Part shown: positions 36,339 through 45,497 of the stretch, in pieces | Numbering within the stretch: the stretch's first letter is position 1 | Layout of the letters: each line of letters opens with the position of its first letter | NCBI RefSeq assembly: GCF_006007965.1 | Contig: NZ_CP040748.1 | Coordinates: forward strand, 2,046,001 to 2,110,000 | Reading direction: 5' to 3' | Length of the DNA stretch: 64,000 nucleotides | Source: Nocardioides jishulii | Lineage (GTDB): Bacteria; Actinomycetota; Actinomycetes; Propionibacteriales; Nocardioidaceae | The notes under the pieces: generated by a model | The model's database searches: none | What the model was told of the DNA's origin: nothing | The model's input: the letters and a program-made list of their open reading frames with translations, nothing else | Position numbers and translations under genes: made by a program

Positions 36339-36740
36339 TCAGCCGTCCACTCGGTGGCGCTCGCGCAGCAACGGCATCACGTTGAACTCGAGCATCGGGG
36401 CGAGGTCGTCGTAGGTGCCGTCGAGGGCGGTCCAGCGCAGCTCGGCGATCTCGCCAGCCAGCACGGGATCCCCCGGCAGCTCAGCGGCGTAGACGGTGGA
36501 GTGCAGCTGGTGCCCGGGCTCGTTGGCCGCCTCGGAGGTGAACTCACCGAGGAGCTCGAGGTCGGTGATCGCCAGCGAGACCTCCTCGGCGGTCTCCCGC
36601 ACTGCGCAGTCGAGGGCGCTCTCGCCGGGCTCCGGCTTGCCGCCGACGAGCATGAAGCGACTGGTGCCCTGCTTGCGGACGGTGAGGACGGCGCCGTCGC
36701 GCACGAGCGCGACGGCCGAGACGACGATCTGGGGAGCCAC
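36339..36740 (-). CDS. NUDIX hydrolase
   Basis: The 133-residue protein has a Nudix box GGKPEPGESALDCAVRETAE-EV, fitting G-X5-E-X7-R-E-U-X-E-E except for Ser in place of the final Gly. It hydrolyses a nucleoside diphosphate linked to another moiety; substrate unknown. It starts with GTG 36740 and converges with selO across a 15-nt gap. Confidence 0.87.
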   Translation of the reverse strand: MAPQIVVSAVALVRDGAVLTVRKQGTSRFMLVGGKPEPGESALDCAVRETAEEVSLAITDLELLGEFTSEAANEPGHQLHSTVYAAELPGDPVLAGEIAELRWTALDGTYDDLAPMLEFNVMPLLRERHRVDG

Positions 36741-36796
36741 GGCTCCAGTCTGCCGGGTCGGTTCAGGCCTCGGCCCAGCGGCCGTCAGCCCAGCGG

Positions 36797-37156
36797 TCAG
36801 CCCAGCGCCCGGCGTACGTGCTCCAGCACCTCGGCGTCGGTGAGCCCGAGGTGGCGCGCCTGGGCGACGTACGCCGCGGCCGCCGCTCGCGCCGCCTGCT
36901 CCGTGCCGTACCCCAGGACCACGGTCCCCGCCCGTCCGCGGGTGGCGACGACACCCGCCGCCTCGAGCTCCTTGTAGGCCCTGGCGACCGTGTTGACCGC
37001 GAGCCCCAGGGCGGCTGCGAGCGTGCGCACGGGCGGGAGCTTGTCGCCGGGGACGAGCGCACCCGTGACCACGGCACCGGCCACCTGGCGGCGCACCTGC
37101 TCGAAGGGCGGGTCGGCAGCCAGCGGGTCGATGACGACCTCGAAGGGCAACGTCAT
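36797..37156 (-). CDS. Small GntR-family regulator (YtrA-like)
   Basis: The 119-residue protein has a GntR winged helix (PPFEQVRRQVAGAVVTGALV ... LAVNTVARAYKELEAAGVV) followed by a short helical tail, the layout of the YtrA subgroup that usually controls adjacent transporter genes. Its ATG overlaps the folA stop (37153-37156), so it is coupled to thyA-folA. Its target is unknown; no ABC transporter is next to it. Confidence 0.88.
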   Translation of the reverse strand: MTLPFEVVIDPLAADPPFEQVRRQVAGAVVTGALVPGDKLPPVRTLAAALGLAVNTVARAYKELEAAGVVATRGRAGTVVLGYGTEQAARAAAAAYVAQARHLGLTDAEVLEHVRRALG

Positions 37157-37649
37157 CGCCGCGTCCACCACACCCAGGACAACGGCGGGTCGAGGTCGGG
37201 ACGGGAGATGCGCCGCACCTCGGTCCACTCGGCGGGGTCGAACTCCGGGTAGAAGGCGTCGCCGGAGACGTCGATGTCGACCTCGGTGAGGATCTGCTGG
37301 TCGGCGACGGGCAGCGCGGCCTCGTAGACCTGGGCGCCGCCGGCCACGAAGACCTCGTCGTCGCCCGCCAGGTCGAGGGCCTCCTCCAGCGAGTGGGCCA
37401 CCGTGACGCCCTCGTCGCGCCAGTCGCGGTCCCGGGTCATCACGATGGTCCGGCGCCCGGGGAGCGGGCGCCCGATCGACTCGTGCGTGACCCGGCCCAT
37501 CACCAGCGTGTGGCCCAGCGTCGTGGCCTTGAAGTGCCCGAAGTCCTCGCGGCTGTGCCACGGGATGTCCGGGCCGTCGCCGATCACGCGACCGTGCGCG
37601 TACGCAGCGATCAGGGTGACGTGCGGGGTCGCCGCGTCCGACGAGCCGG

Positions 37650-37653
<4 letters not shown>
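37153..37653 (-). CDS. folA: Dihydrofolate reductase
   Basis: The 166-residue protein has [31 protein letters not shown], the [10 protein letters not shown] block, and [14 protein letters not shown]. It reduces dihydrofolate to tetrahydrofolate with NADPH. Asp/Glu catalytic position: Asp of SREDF. The ATG overlaps the thyA stop (37650-37653) and the stop overlaps the GntR start. Confidence 0.96.
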
Positions 37654-38462
<809 letters not shown>

Positions 38463-38469
38463 GCGCGTC

Positions 38470-38475
38470 ACCCTA
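38470..38475 (-). promoter_or_regulatory. -10 box of a leaderless thyA promoter
   Basis: TAGGGT on the minus strand, 7 nt (38463-38469) from the thyA ATG, with no ribosome binding site between. -35 not evident. Confidence 0.6.
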
Positions 38476-38514
38476 TCGGCTGACGCACGTCCGGGGCTGC
38501 TCCCGGGCGCCTTC

Positions 38515-39336
38515 TCAGTCGGCGAACGCGACGGTGCCGCGCACCGACGTGCGGGTGGCGCCACCGACCCAGTACTCACCGTCGCGGCGCTCGACGTGGA
38601 CCCGTCCGGTGCGCCCGAGCACGGTGCCCTGACGGGCGACGTACGTCTGCGGCAGCACCCCGGCCCCCACGAGCCACTGGGCCAAGCCGGCGTTGAGGGA
38701 GCCGGTGACCGGGTCCTCGGTCGTCCCGAAGAGGGCGCGCACCTCCACCGCACACTCCCCACCCGGGGCGTGGAGTCCGGCGAGCCCGACCGCGAGCCCC
38801 TCCAGGGCTGCCACGTCGGGACGCACCCCGAGCACGGCGTCGGCGTCGCGCATCAGCACCCCGATCCAGCCGGGGCCGTTGTCGATCCACTGCAGGTCCT
38901 CGACCTCGCGGGCGCCCACCCGGAGGGCGGTCAGTACGCGCTCCTTGACGTCCGCCTCGACCTCGCCGCTGCGCAGGAGCGGCGGCGCGGCGAACGCCAG
39001 CACGTCGCGGCGACGTACGGTCACCAGCCCGACGCCGCACTCCTGCATCACGTCGTCACCCGAGGGCACTCCCCCGGCCTCGAGCCAGGCGTGCGCGGAG
39101 CCGAGCGTGGGGTGGCCGGCGAAGGGCAGCTCGCCCTCGATCGTGAAGATCCGGAGGCGGTAGTCGGCGCCCGGGGCGCGCGGGGCGAGCAGGAAGGTGG
39201 TCTCGCTCAGGTTGGTCCACCGGGCGAACGCGGCCATCTGCGCGTCGTCGAGGTCGTCGGCCCCGTGCACGACCGCGACCGGGTTGCCGCCCCACGGGTC
39301 GGGCGAGAAGACGTCGACCTGCGAGAAGGAGTGCAC
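38515..39336 (-). CDS. PhzF family isomerase/epimerase-like protein
   Basis: The 273-residue protein has two PhzF half-domains: [20 protein letters not shown] at the start, the conserved Glu in [20 protein letters not shown], and in the second half [19 protein letters not shown]. The PhzF fold (diaminopimelate-epimerase-like) catalyses isomerisations; phenazine genes are absent, so the substrate is unknown. GTG 39336 is 1 nt after the stop of the upstream GNAT gene. Confidence 0.9.
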   Translation of the reverse strand: MHSFSQVDVFSPDPWGGNPVAVVHGADDLDDAQMAAFARWTNLSETTFLLAPRAPGADYRLRIFTIEGELPFAGHPTLGSAHAWLEAGGVPSGDDVMQECGVGLVTVRRRDVLAFAAPPLLRSGEVEADVKERVLTALRVGAREVEDLQWIDNGPGWIGVLMRDADAVLGVRPDVAALEGLAVGLAGLHAPGGECAVEVRALFGTTEDPVTGSLNAGLAQWLVGAGVLPQTYVARQGTVLGRTGRVHVERRDGEYWVGGATRTSVRGTVAFAD

Positions 39337-39337
39337 G

Positions 39338-39826
39338 TCAACCGCCGAGGGTCTGCAGGGCGTCACCGTCGACGCGGTAGGTCGTCCACTCGTCCTGGGC
39401 GACGGCGCCGAGCGACTCGTAGAAGGCGATCGAGGGGGCGTTCCAGTCCAGGACCCACCACTCCAGGCGCGAGAACCCGCGCTCCACGCAGACCTGGGCG
39501 AGCCGTTGGAGCAGCGCCTTGCCCAGACCGGTGCCGCGGTGCTCAGGCAGGACGAAGAGGTCCTCGAGCCAGATGCCGTTCTTGCCGGTCCACGTGGAGA
39601 AGCTGAGGAACCAGACGGCGAGGCCGACGACCTCACCACCGACCTCGGCCACGTGGCAGTACGTCGTGGGCGACGGGTCGTCGAAGAGCACCCGGCGGAA
39701 GTCGTCCTCCGTCGCCTCGACGGCATCCGGCTCGCGCTCGTAGTCGGCGAGGGCGTGCACCAGGGACAGGATGGCGGGAAGGTCCGCCTCGACGGCAGGG
39801 CGGACCCGCGGGTCAGACGTGGTCAT
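39338..39826 (-). CDS. GNAT family N-acetyltransferase (SSAT-like)
   Basis: The 162-residue protein has the full GNAT core: VRPAVEADLPAILSLVHALA, the beta4 IWLEDLFV and the acetyl-CoA loop PEHRGTGLGKALLQ, then WWVLDWNAPSIAFYESLGA. The N- and C-terminal blocks resemble diamine/spermidine acetyltransferases, but the acceptor is not proven. ATG 39826 lies 5 nt after the preceding small gene. Confidence 0.9.
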   Translation of the reverse strand: MTTSDPRVRPAVEADLPAILSLVHALADYEREPDAVEATEDDFRRVLFDDPSPTTYCHVAEVGGEVVGLAVWFLSFSTWTGKNGIWLEDLFVLPEHRGTGLGKALLQRLAQVCVERGFSRLEWWVLDWNAPSIAFYESLGAVAQDEWTTYRVDGDALQTLGG

Positions 39827-39831
39827 CGGGC

Positions 39832-40047
39832 TCAGGCGTGCAGGGACATCGGTCCGTAGACCTTGCGGTCTCCCTCGAAGAGCGTGACCGAGTCGACGCC
39901 CTCGGCAGCCAGGTCGGCGAAGACCTCCCCAACCCACGCCTCGGCCTCCGCCTGGTCGACGAAGGTGCTCCCGGCGAAGTCGGCCGACACCTCCACCGGT
40001 GTGCCGGAGGCGTCCTCGAACGTCCAGTACCACGCGTTGTCAGCCAT
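39832..40047 (-). CDS. Small conserved hypothetical protein
   Basis: The 71-residue acidic protein (MADNAWYWTFEDASGTPVEV ... FEGDRKVYGPMSLHA) has no membrane segment or known motif that I can name. It is 3 nt after the gcvT stop and 5 nt before the GNAT gene, with normal codon use, so it is a real operon member. The TW-rich start and regular beta pattern suggest a small folded domain. Confidence 0.8.
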   Translation of the reverse strand: MADNAWYWTFEDASGTPVEVSADFAGSTFVDQAEAEAWVGEVFADLAAEGVDSVTLFEGDRKVYGPMSLHA

Positions 40048-40050
40048 GCT

Positions 40051-41193
40051 TCAGCCCTCCCGGACAGACGTGTCGACGAACGGCGGCTTGACCACCGTGA
40101 AGATCTCGCGGCGCCCTCGGACGTCGACGCCGACCTCGGCGCCGACCTCGATCGACGTGGGCAGCAGCGCCAGGCCGATGCCCTTGCGCAGGGTCGGGCT
40201 GAAGGTCCCCGAGGTCACGTCACCCAGCGGCACGTGCTCGGTGAGGGTCACCGACATGCCGGGGCGCGGGATGCCGCGTCCCGTGGCGAGCAGGCCGCGC
40301 AGCACGCGGGGAGCGCCCTCCGCCTTCTGCTCCGTGAGGACGTTCTTGCCCCAGAACCTCTCCTTCGACCAGCCGACCGCCCACCCGATGCCGCCCTCGA
40401 GCGGCGTCGTCTCGATCGTGATGTCCTGCCCGTGGAGCGGGTAGCCCATCTCGGTGCGCAGGGTGTCGCGCGCGCCCAGTCCACAGGGCACCAAGCCGTG
40501 CTCGACGCCCGCCTCGAGCAGGGCGTCCCACAGGGCCAGCGCCTGGTCGTTGCGCACGATCAGCTCGTAGCCGCGCTCCCCGGTGTAACCGGTGCGGCAC
40601 ACGACGACCAAGGCGTCCGCGGGCTCAGCCGCGATGCCGGCGTCAGCACCCCACTCCGCCTCGACGAACGACATGTAGCCGTGGCCCGCCGGGAGGCCGA
40701 CGGCGGCGAGCACCTCGTCGGACTTCGGCCCCTGGACAGCCAGGACCGCGTAGTCGTCGTGGTGGTCAGTGAGCTTGACGCCCTCGGGCAGCTCGGCGGA
40801 GAGACGGCGTACGACCTCGGCCGTGTTGGCCGCGTTGGGCACGAGCAGCACGTGCTCGTCGTCGCTGAAGTAGGCGATCAGGTCGTCGACGATGCCGCCG
40901 GTGACGTCGTCGCAGCAGAGCGTGTACTGCGCCTGGCCGGGCTGGATGCGTGCCAGGTCATTGCTCAGGGTGGCGTTGACGAAGTCGGCTGCTCCCGGTC
41001 CGCTGAGGAGGACCTTGCCCAAGTGGGAGACGTCGAAGACCCCGACGGCCTCGCGCACGGCCGTGTGCTCCTTGACGATCCCGGTGGGGTACTCCAGGGG
41101 CATCGACCAGCCGCCGAACTCCGAGAACTTCGCACCGAGGGCCACGTGGCGCTCGTGCAGCGGGGACTGCTTCAGACCGTCGTCGCTGGACAT
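40051..41193 (-). CDS. gcvT: Aminomethyltransferase GcvT (glycine cleavage T protein)
   Basis: The 380-residue protein is GcvT, which transfers the methylene of glycine (on lipoyl-GcvH) to tetrahydrofolate. KQSPLHERHVALGAKFSEFGGWSMP, VFDVSHLGKVLLSGPGAADF and GYTGERGYELIV are diagnostic. No gcvH or gcvP lies beside it. ATG 41193 is reached from a -10 TAGGGT six nt upstream (leaderless). It is first in a leftward operon gcvT-hypothetical-GNAT-PhzF. Confidence 0.94.
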   Translation of the reverse strand: MSSDDGLKQSPLHERHVALGAKFSEFGGWSMPLEYPTGIVKEHTAVREAVGVFDVSHLGKVLLSGPGAADFVNATLSNDLARIQPGQAQYTLCCDDVTGGIVDDLIAYFSDDEHVLLVPNAANTAEVVRRLSAELPEGVKLTDHHDDYAVLAVQGPKSDEVLAAVGLPAGHGYMSFVEAEWGADAGIAAEPADALVVVCRTGYTGERGYELIVRNDQALALWDALLEAGVEHGLVPCGLGARDTLRTEMGYPLHGQDITIETTPLEGGIGWAVGWSKERFWGKNVLTEQKAEGAPRVLRGLLATGRGIPRPGMSVTLTEHVPLGDVTSGTFSPTLRKGIGLALLPTSIEVGAEVGVDVRGRREIFTVVKPPFVDTSVREG

Positions 41194-41199
41194 GGGCCG

Positions 41200-41205
41200 A
41201 CCCTA
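41200..41205 (-). promoter_or_regulatory. -10 box of a leaderless gcvT promoter
   Basis: TAGGGT on the minus strand, exactly 6 nt before the gcvT ATG at 41193. It lies in an 85-bp spacer shared with the divergent pepA promoter. Confidence 0.62.
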
Positions 41206-41266
41206 ACGCAGCGGATCCGCGCGGCACTCGCCACCGCGCTGCGGTGAGTCGCGCCGCGAGCGTGGC

Positions 41267-41272
41267 TATTGT
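41267..41272 (+). promoter_or_regulatory. -10 box of a leaderless pepA promoter
   Basis: TATTGT, 6 nt before GTG 41279, without a ribosome binding site. It faces away from the gcvT promoter in the same 85-bp spacer; their -35 regions must overlap or abut. Confidence 0.6.
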
Positions 41273-41278
41273 GTCGGG

Positions 41279-42781
41279 GTGACGACGACGTACACCCTGC
41301 GCACCGCCAGCCCCGCCAAGACCCGCACCGACGCCGTGGTGGTGGGCGTCCTCTCCTCCCCTCAGGGCGCCACGCTCGCCCCGGGCGCCGAGGACGTGGC
41401 GACCGAGTACGGACGCAAGCTGCGCCCGCTGCTGGAGGCCATGGGAGTCAGCGGCAAGGCCGGCGAGGTCGTCAAGGTGCCGTCCGCCGGCACCATCACC
41501 GCCCCGCTGCTCGTCCTGGTCGGGCTCGGCGCCGAGGTCACCCCGGTGGCCGTACGCCGCGCCGCCGGAGTGGCGGCCCGCAACATCCCCAACGCCAGCT
41601 CCGTCGCCCTGGCGCTGCCCGCCACCGACGAGCAGCTCGTGGTCGCGTCGCTGACCGGGTTCGTGCTCGGCGGCTACACGTTCACCACCTACAAGAAGTC
41701 CACCAAGGACACCCGCCCCAGCGAGGTCGGGGTGCTCTCACCGATCGCCCGCACCGACGCCGCGAAGGCCGCCTTCGAGGCCGCCCAGGTCGTGGCCGAC
41801 GCCGTGCTGACGACCCGTGACTGGGTCAACGAGCCCCCCGGCGAGCTCACCCCCGAGCGTTTCGTGCAGGCGGCGACCGCTTCGCACGCTGCCGCCACCA
41901 AGGGCCGGGGCGCCCCGAAGGTCACCCTCGAGGTCTTCGACGAGGAGAAGCTCGCCGAGATGGAGTGTGGCGGCATCCTGGGCGTCGGCGCGGCGTCCGC
42001 CGCTCCCCCGCGCCTGGTCAAGCTCACCTACGCCCCCGAGGGCGCGACGACCCACCTGGCCCTGGTCGGCAAGGGCATCACCTTCGACTCGGGTGGCCTC
42101 ACCATCAAGCCGGCCGGGTCGATGGGCACGATGAAGTCCGACATGGCCGGAGCGGCAGCCGTCGTGCAGGCGCTCCTGGCCATCGCCCGCCTGGGGCTCG
42201 GCGTGAAGGTGACAGCGTGGGCGCCGTTGGCCGAGAACATGGTTTCGGGCTCCGCGACGCGCCCCGGCGACGTGCTGACCATCCGTGGCGGCACCACCGT
42301 CGAGGTCCTCAACACCGACGCGGAGGGTCGGCTGGTGCTCGCCGACGCGCTCGTGCTCGCCGTGGAGGAGGAGCCGGACGTGCTGCTCGACGTCGCGACC
42401 CTCACCGGGCACATGATGCTCGCCCTGGGCGACAAGGTCACCGGCGTGCTCGGTGACGACGAGACGGTCGCCACCGTCGTGGCCGCCGGTGAGCGCGCCG
42501 GCGAGGCGCACTGGCCGATGCCGATCCCCGAGGAGATGGACGAGCGCATCCGCAGCAGCAAGGTCGCCGACCTCGCCCAGCACGACTGGGTGCGCTGGGG
42601 CGGCGGCCTGTACGCGGCAGCCTTCCTGCGGGAGTTCACCGGCGACGTGCCGTGGGCCCACCTCGACATCGCCGGCCCGTCGTTCAACTCGGGCGGACCG
42701 TTCGGCGACTGGACCTCCGGCGGCACCGGCGTCTCGGTGCAGACCCTGGTCGAGTTCGCCCGGACGCTCGCCGAGGGCTGA
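41279..42781 (+). CDS. pepA: Leucyl aminopeptidase (M17)
   Basis: The 500-residue protein is an M17 cytosol aminopeptidase that removes N-terminal residues from peptides using two metal ions. The catalytic domain has VGKGITFDSGGLTIKPAGSM, MKSDMAGAAAVV, the family signature NTDAEGRLVLADAL and ATLTGHMMLALGD. The N-terminal regulatory domain is present. GTG 41279 starts a probably leaderless mRNA. In many actinobacteria it lies before the lpdA-sucB genes; here lpdA is missing. Confidence 0.95.
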   Translation: MTTTYTLRTASPAKTRTDAVVVGVLSSPQGATLAPGAEDVATEYGRKLRPLLEAMGVSGKAGEVVKVPSAGTITAPLLVLVGLGAEVTPVAVRRAAGVAARNIPNASSVALALPATDEQLVVASLTGFVLGGYTFTTYKKSTKDTRPSEVGVLSPIARTDAAKAAFEAAQVVADAVLTTRDWVNEPPGELTPERFVQAATASHAAATKGRGAPKVTLEVFDEEKLAEMECGGILGVGAASAAPPRLVKLTYAPEGATTHLALVGKGITFDSGGLTIKPAGSMGTMKSDMAGAAAVVQALLAIARLGLGVKVTAWAPLAENMVSGSATRPGDVLTIRGGTTVEVLNTDAEGRLVLADALVLAVEEEPDVLLDVATLTGHMMLALGDKVTGVLGDDETVATVVAAGERAGEAHWPMPIPEEMDERIRSSKVADLAQHDWVRWGGGLYAAAFLREFTGDVPWAHLDIAGPSFNSGGPFGDWTSGGTGVSVQTLVEFARTLAEG

Positions 42782-42816
42782 CCCACCTGGCCCCTGGCCC
42801 GAGCGATCGAGCCTGC

Positions 42817-42838
42817 GGCCCGGGCGATGCCCCGGGCC
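42817..42838. terminator. Hairpin after pepA
   Basis: ggcccggg (42817-42824) and cccgggcc (42831-42838) flank a 6-nt loop, between convergent pepA and the 42844 gene. There is no T-tract. Confidence 0.5.
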
Positions 42839-42843
42839 CTGGC

Positions 42844-43209
42844 TCAGACCTCGCCGGCCTTGCGGCGCCGGTTCCACTCCCGCATCCGCTGCGGCACGCC
42901 CACGACCGCGGCGTCGTACGAGGGGACGCGGTGGTGGTTGCAGAAGTCGTGGGCCCACTTCACCGACGGCACGCGTCGTCGCGTCCACTCCCCGTCGTGG
43001 GCCACGAGCAGCAGGGTCACGTCGTTGACGGCCGTACGCGGCTCGACGAACCCCTCGACCCCACGGCGTGCCACGACCCACTCGTTGAGGTGCCTGACGT
43101 CGGCGCTGGAGGCGGAGCGGACCGTCGTGGACCCCGTGCGTGCGGCGTCACCCCCGGGCCGACGCATGCGTGCGGAGCTGCCGCCGCGGAACCGATCGAA
43201 CAAACCCAT
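42844..43209 (-). CDS. Conserved hypothetical protein
   Basis: The 121-residue basic protein starts MGLFDRFRGGSSARMRRPGG and has a folded C-terminal part (VRHLNEWVVARRGVEGFVEP ... VKWAHDFCNHHRVPSYDAAV) ending in MREWNRRRKAGEV. I do not recognise a domain. On this strand CACACT lies 7 nt before ATG, again a leaderless-like pattern. It converges with pepA, from which a short hairpin separates it. Confidence 0.75.
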   Translation of the reverse strand: MGLFDRFRGGSSARMRRPGGDAARTGSTTVRSASSADVRHLNEWVVARRGVEGFVEPRTAVNDVTLLLVAHDGEWTRRRVPSVKWAHDFCNHHRVPSYDAAVVGVPQRMREWNRRRKAGEV

Positions 43210-43675
43210 GGGAGACAGTGTGACGGGTGGGTGGCCACCAGGTGCTGCATAGTCCGGATCGAAGTGAGAAGATGAGCGGAGAATTCACGATCGACCTAGC
43301 GAGGGATTGACCACAGTGGTCGCCGAACACGACGTCCTGGTTCTCCGGACCAGATCCGACGGTGGTCCCTGTCGTGACGCCATCGGCGGCGTCGACCTCC
43401 TCCCGCGTCGTGACCACCGGGCGGAACGCGCCAGCGTCCGCTTCCACTCGATCTCCTCGTCCCGCGGCCAGCACACGGTCGCCCGACGGGCGGGCGTGCC
43501 GATCGGCGTCGCCCAGCAGCTCCATCTCTGGGAGACCCGCAGCCGGGACCTCGTTCCTGCCGTGCAGACTCCCGTCGACAGCACGTCGCCCCACCAGGCA
43601 CACCTGGTGTCCGTGGGCGACCCGCACACCCTCTCCTGACCCCGACCCACACCCTCACGAGACGACAGGACACCC
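43210..43675. other. 466-bp spacer between hypothetical gene and sucB
   Basis: This stretch must hold the promoters of the 42844 gene (leftward) and sucB (rightward). It contains an open frame 43307-43639 with good third-position GC, but no recognised domain. At this position many actinobacteria have lpdA (dihydrolipoamide dehydrogenase); I see no trace of its FAD motif or redox disulfide on either strand. An AGGAC site precedes sucB. No hairpin or repeat was noticed. Confidence 0.5.
43307..43639 (+). CDS. Doubtful small open frame upstream of sucB
   Basis: The frame encodes up to 110 residues (from TTG 43307, or GTG 43316 behind GAGGG). Third-codon GC is high, which favours coding, but the product is Arg/His-rich, has no membrane segment or domain that I recognise, and its 3' part could simply be leader of sucB. 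It might be a lineage-specific gene or noise; confidence is low. Confidence 0.3.
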   Translation: MTTVVAEHDVLVLRTRSDGGPCRDAIGGVDLLPRRDHRAERASVRFHSISSSRGQHTVARRAGVPIGVAQQLHLWETRSRDLVPAVQTPVDSTSPHQAHLVSVGDPHTLS

Positions 43676-45445
43676 ATGGCCTCCGAAGTCACCCTCCCCG
43701 CACTCGGCGAATCCGTCACCGAAGGAACCGTCACCCGCTGGCTGAAGCAGGTCGGTGACACCGTCGCCGTCGACGAGCCCCTGCTCGAGGTGTCCACCGA
43801 CAAGGTCGACACCGAGATCCCCTCGCCGATCGCCGGCACCCTGCTCGAGATCCGGGCCAACGAGGACGACACCGTGGAGGTCGGGGCTGTCCTCGCCGTC
43901 ATCGGCGAGGAGGGCGAGGGTGGTGCGTCCGCCGAGGCTCCCGCTGAGGAGGCTCCCGCTCAGGAGGCTCCCGCCGCTGAGGCCCCCGCCGAGGAGGCCC
44001 CCGCCGAGGAGGCCCCCGCCGAGGAGGCCCCCGCCGCCGAGGCACCCGCCGCCGAGGCACCCGCCGCCGACGCCGGCGACGCCACCTCCGTGACGCTTCC
44101 CGCCCTGGGCGAGTCGGTCACCGAGGGGACCGTCACCCGCTGGCTGAAGCAGGTCGGTGACACCGTCGCCGTCGACGAGCCCCTGCTCGAGGTCTCCACC
44201 GACAAGGTCGACACCGAGATCCCCTCGCCCGTCGCCGGCACCCTGCTCGAGATCAAGGTCGCCGAGGACGAGACCGTCGAGGTCGGCGCCGAGCTGGCGC
44301 TGGTCGGCTCCGGCTCGCCCGCTGCTGCCCCCGCCGAGCCGGCCAAGCCCGCTGCTCCCGCCCAGCCTGCGGCTGAGGAGAAGCCCGCCCCCGCCGAGGA
44401 GAAGCCGGCCGCACCTGCTGCCGAGGAGAAGCCTGCGGCTCCGGCCAAGGCCGAGGAGAAGCCCGCGGCTCCGGCCCAGGCCGCTGCTCCCGCCGAGGCC
44501 AAGCCCTCGCGTGAGGACGACCAGAGCGCCTACGTGACCCCGCTGGTGCGCAAGCTCGCCGCCGACAACGGCGTCGACCTCACCACCCTCACCGGCACCG
44601 GTGTGGGCGGGCGCATCCGCAAGCAGGACGTGCTCGACGCCGCTGCTGCGGCGAAGGCACCGGCTGCTCCCGCGGCCGAAGCTGCTCCGGCTGCTTCCGC
44701 TCCTTCAGCGCCCAGCGCCCCGGCCGTGTCGCCGCTGCGCGGACGTACCGAGCCGCTCACCCGCCTGCGCAAGGTGATTGCCCAGCGCATGGTCGAGTCG
44801 CTGCAGACCGCGGCCCAGCTCACCACCGTGGTGGAGGTCGACGTCACCGACATCGCCCGCCAGCGCGACGCGATCAAGGCCGACTTCCTCGCCCGCGAGG
44901 GCGTGAAGCTCTCGTTCATGCCGTTCTTCGCCAAGGCTGCGATCGACTCGCTCAAGGCGCACCCGGTGCTCAACGCCCAGATCGACATCGACAAGGGCGA
45001 GGTGACCTACTTCGACAAGGAGAACCTGGCGATCGCCGTCGACTCCGAGAAGGGCCTGCTCACGCCGGTCATCAAGGACGCGGGCGACCTCTCCGTCGCT
45101 GGCCTGGCACGCAAGATCGCCGACGTCGCCGACCGCACCCGCAACAACAAGATCGGTCCCGACGAGCTCTCCGGCGGCACCTTCACGCTGACCAACACCG
45201 GCAGCCGTGGCGCCCTCTTCGACACCCCGATCCTCAACCAGCCGCAGGTGGCCATCCTCGGCACCGGCTCGGTCGTGAAGCGCCCGGTCGTCATCACCGA
45301 CCCGAAGCTCGGCGAGACCATCGCCGTGCGCCAGATGGTCTACCTCGCGCTGACCTACGACCACCGCCTGGTCGACGGTGCCGACGCGGCTCGCTTCCTG
45401 AGCGACGTCAAGCAGCGCCTCGAGGCGGGTCAGTTCGACATCTGA
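43676..45445 (+). CDS. sucB: 2-oxoglutarate dehydrogenase E2 (dihydrolipoyllysine-residue succinyltransferase)
   Basis: The 589-residue protein has two N-terminal lipoyl domains with lipoylated Lys43 and Lys177 ([11 protein letters not shown]), joined by Ala/Pro/Glu-rich linkers, then a peripheral-subunit-binding domain ([20 protein letters not shown]) and the catalytic acyltransferase domain ending in [16 protein letters not shown] with the catalytic His and Asp. Actinobacterial E2s of this type serve pyruvate and/or 2-oxoglutarate dehydrogenase. ATG 43676 has an AGGAC site. No E1 or E3 gene is adjacent. lipB and lipA, which attach and make lipoate, lie 1.5-2.4 kb downstream. Confidence 0.93.
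   Translation: MASEVTLPALGESVTEGTVTRWLKQVGDTVAVDEPLLEVSTDKVDTEIPSPIAGTLLEIRANEDDTVEVGAVLAVIGEEGEGGASAEAPAEEAPAQEAPAAEAPAEEAPAEEAPAEEAPAAEAPAAEAPAADAGDATSVTLPALGESVTEGTVTRWLKQVGDTVAVDEPLLEVSTDKVDTEIPSPVAGTLLEIKVAEDETVEVGAELALVGSGSPAAAPAEPAKPAAPAQPAAEEKPAPAEEKPAAPAAEEKPAAPAKAEEKPAAPAQAAAPAEAKPSREDDQSAYVTPLVRKLAADNGVDLTTLTGTGVGGRIRKQDVLDAAAAAKAPAAPAAEAAPAASAPSAPSAPAVSPLRGRTEPLTRLRKVIAQRMVESLQTAAQLTTVVEVDVTDIARQRDAIKADFLAREGVKLSFMPFFAKAAIDSLKAHPVLNAQIDIDKGEVTYFDKENLAIAVDSEKGLLTPVIKDAGDLSVAGLARKIADVADRTRNNKIGPDELSGGTFTLTNTGSRGALFDTPILNQPQVAILGTGSVVKRPVVITDPKLGETIAVRQMVYLALTYDHRLVDGADAARFLSDVKQRLEAGQFDI
43727..43852 (+). repeat. Lipoyl-domain direct repeat, copy 1
   Basis: It matches 44129-44254 at an offset of 402 nt (134 codons): 65 nt identical (43727-43791), one mismatch, then 35 nt identical (43793-43827), two mismatches and 23 nt identical. 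Identity at silent positions indicates recent duplication or gene conversion of the lipoyl domain within sucB. Confidence 0.9.
43991..44065 (+). repeat. Tandem 15-nt repeats encoding Ala/Pro/Glu linker
   Basis: Three exact copies of gaggaggcccccgcc (EEAPA; 43991-44035) are followed by two exact copies of gccgaggcacccgcc (AEAPA; 44036-44065). They form the flexible linker between the two lipoyl domains and are likely length-variable by slippage. Confidence 0.9.
44129..44254 (+). repeat. Lipoyl-domain direct repeat, copy 2
   Basis: Second copy of the lipoyl-domain repeat described at 43727-43852, three mismatches over 126 nt. Confidence 0.9.
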
Positions 45446-45497
45446 TCCACCCACGACGCATGGGGCCGGCCGACCAGTCACCTGACAGGCTGGCCCC

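Noticed and set aside
43991..44065. Short exact tandem repeats as a CRISPR-like array
   Set aside because: They are in-frame codons of the SucB linker ([10 protein letters not shown]), directly adjacent without spacers.
41279..45445. A complete 2-oxoglutarate or pyruvate dehydrogenase operon
   Set aside because: Only E2 (sucB) is present; no E1 or E3 gene lies in the interval.
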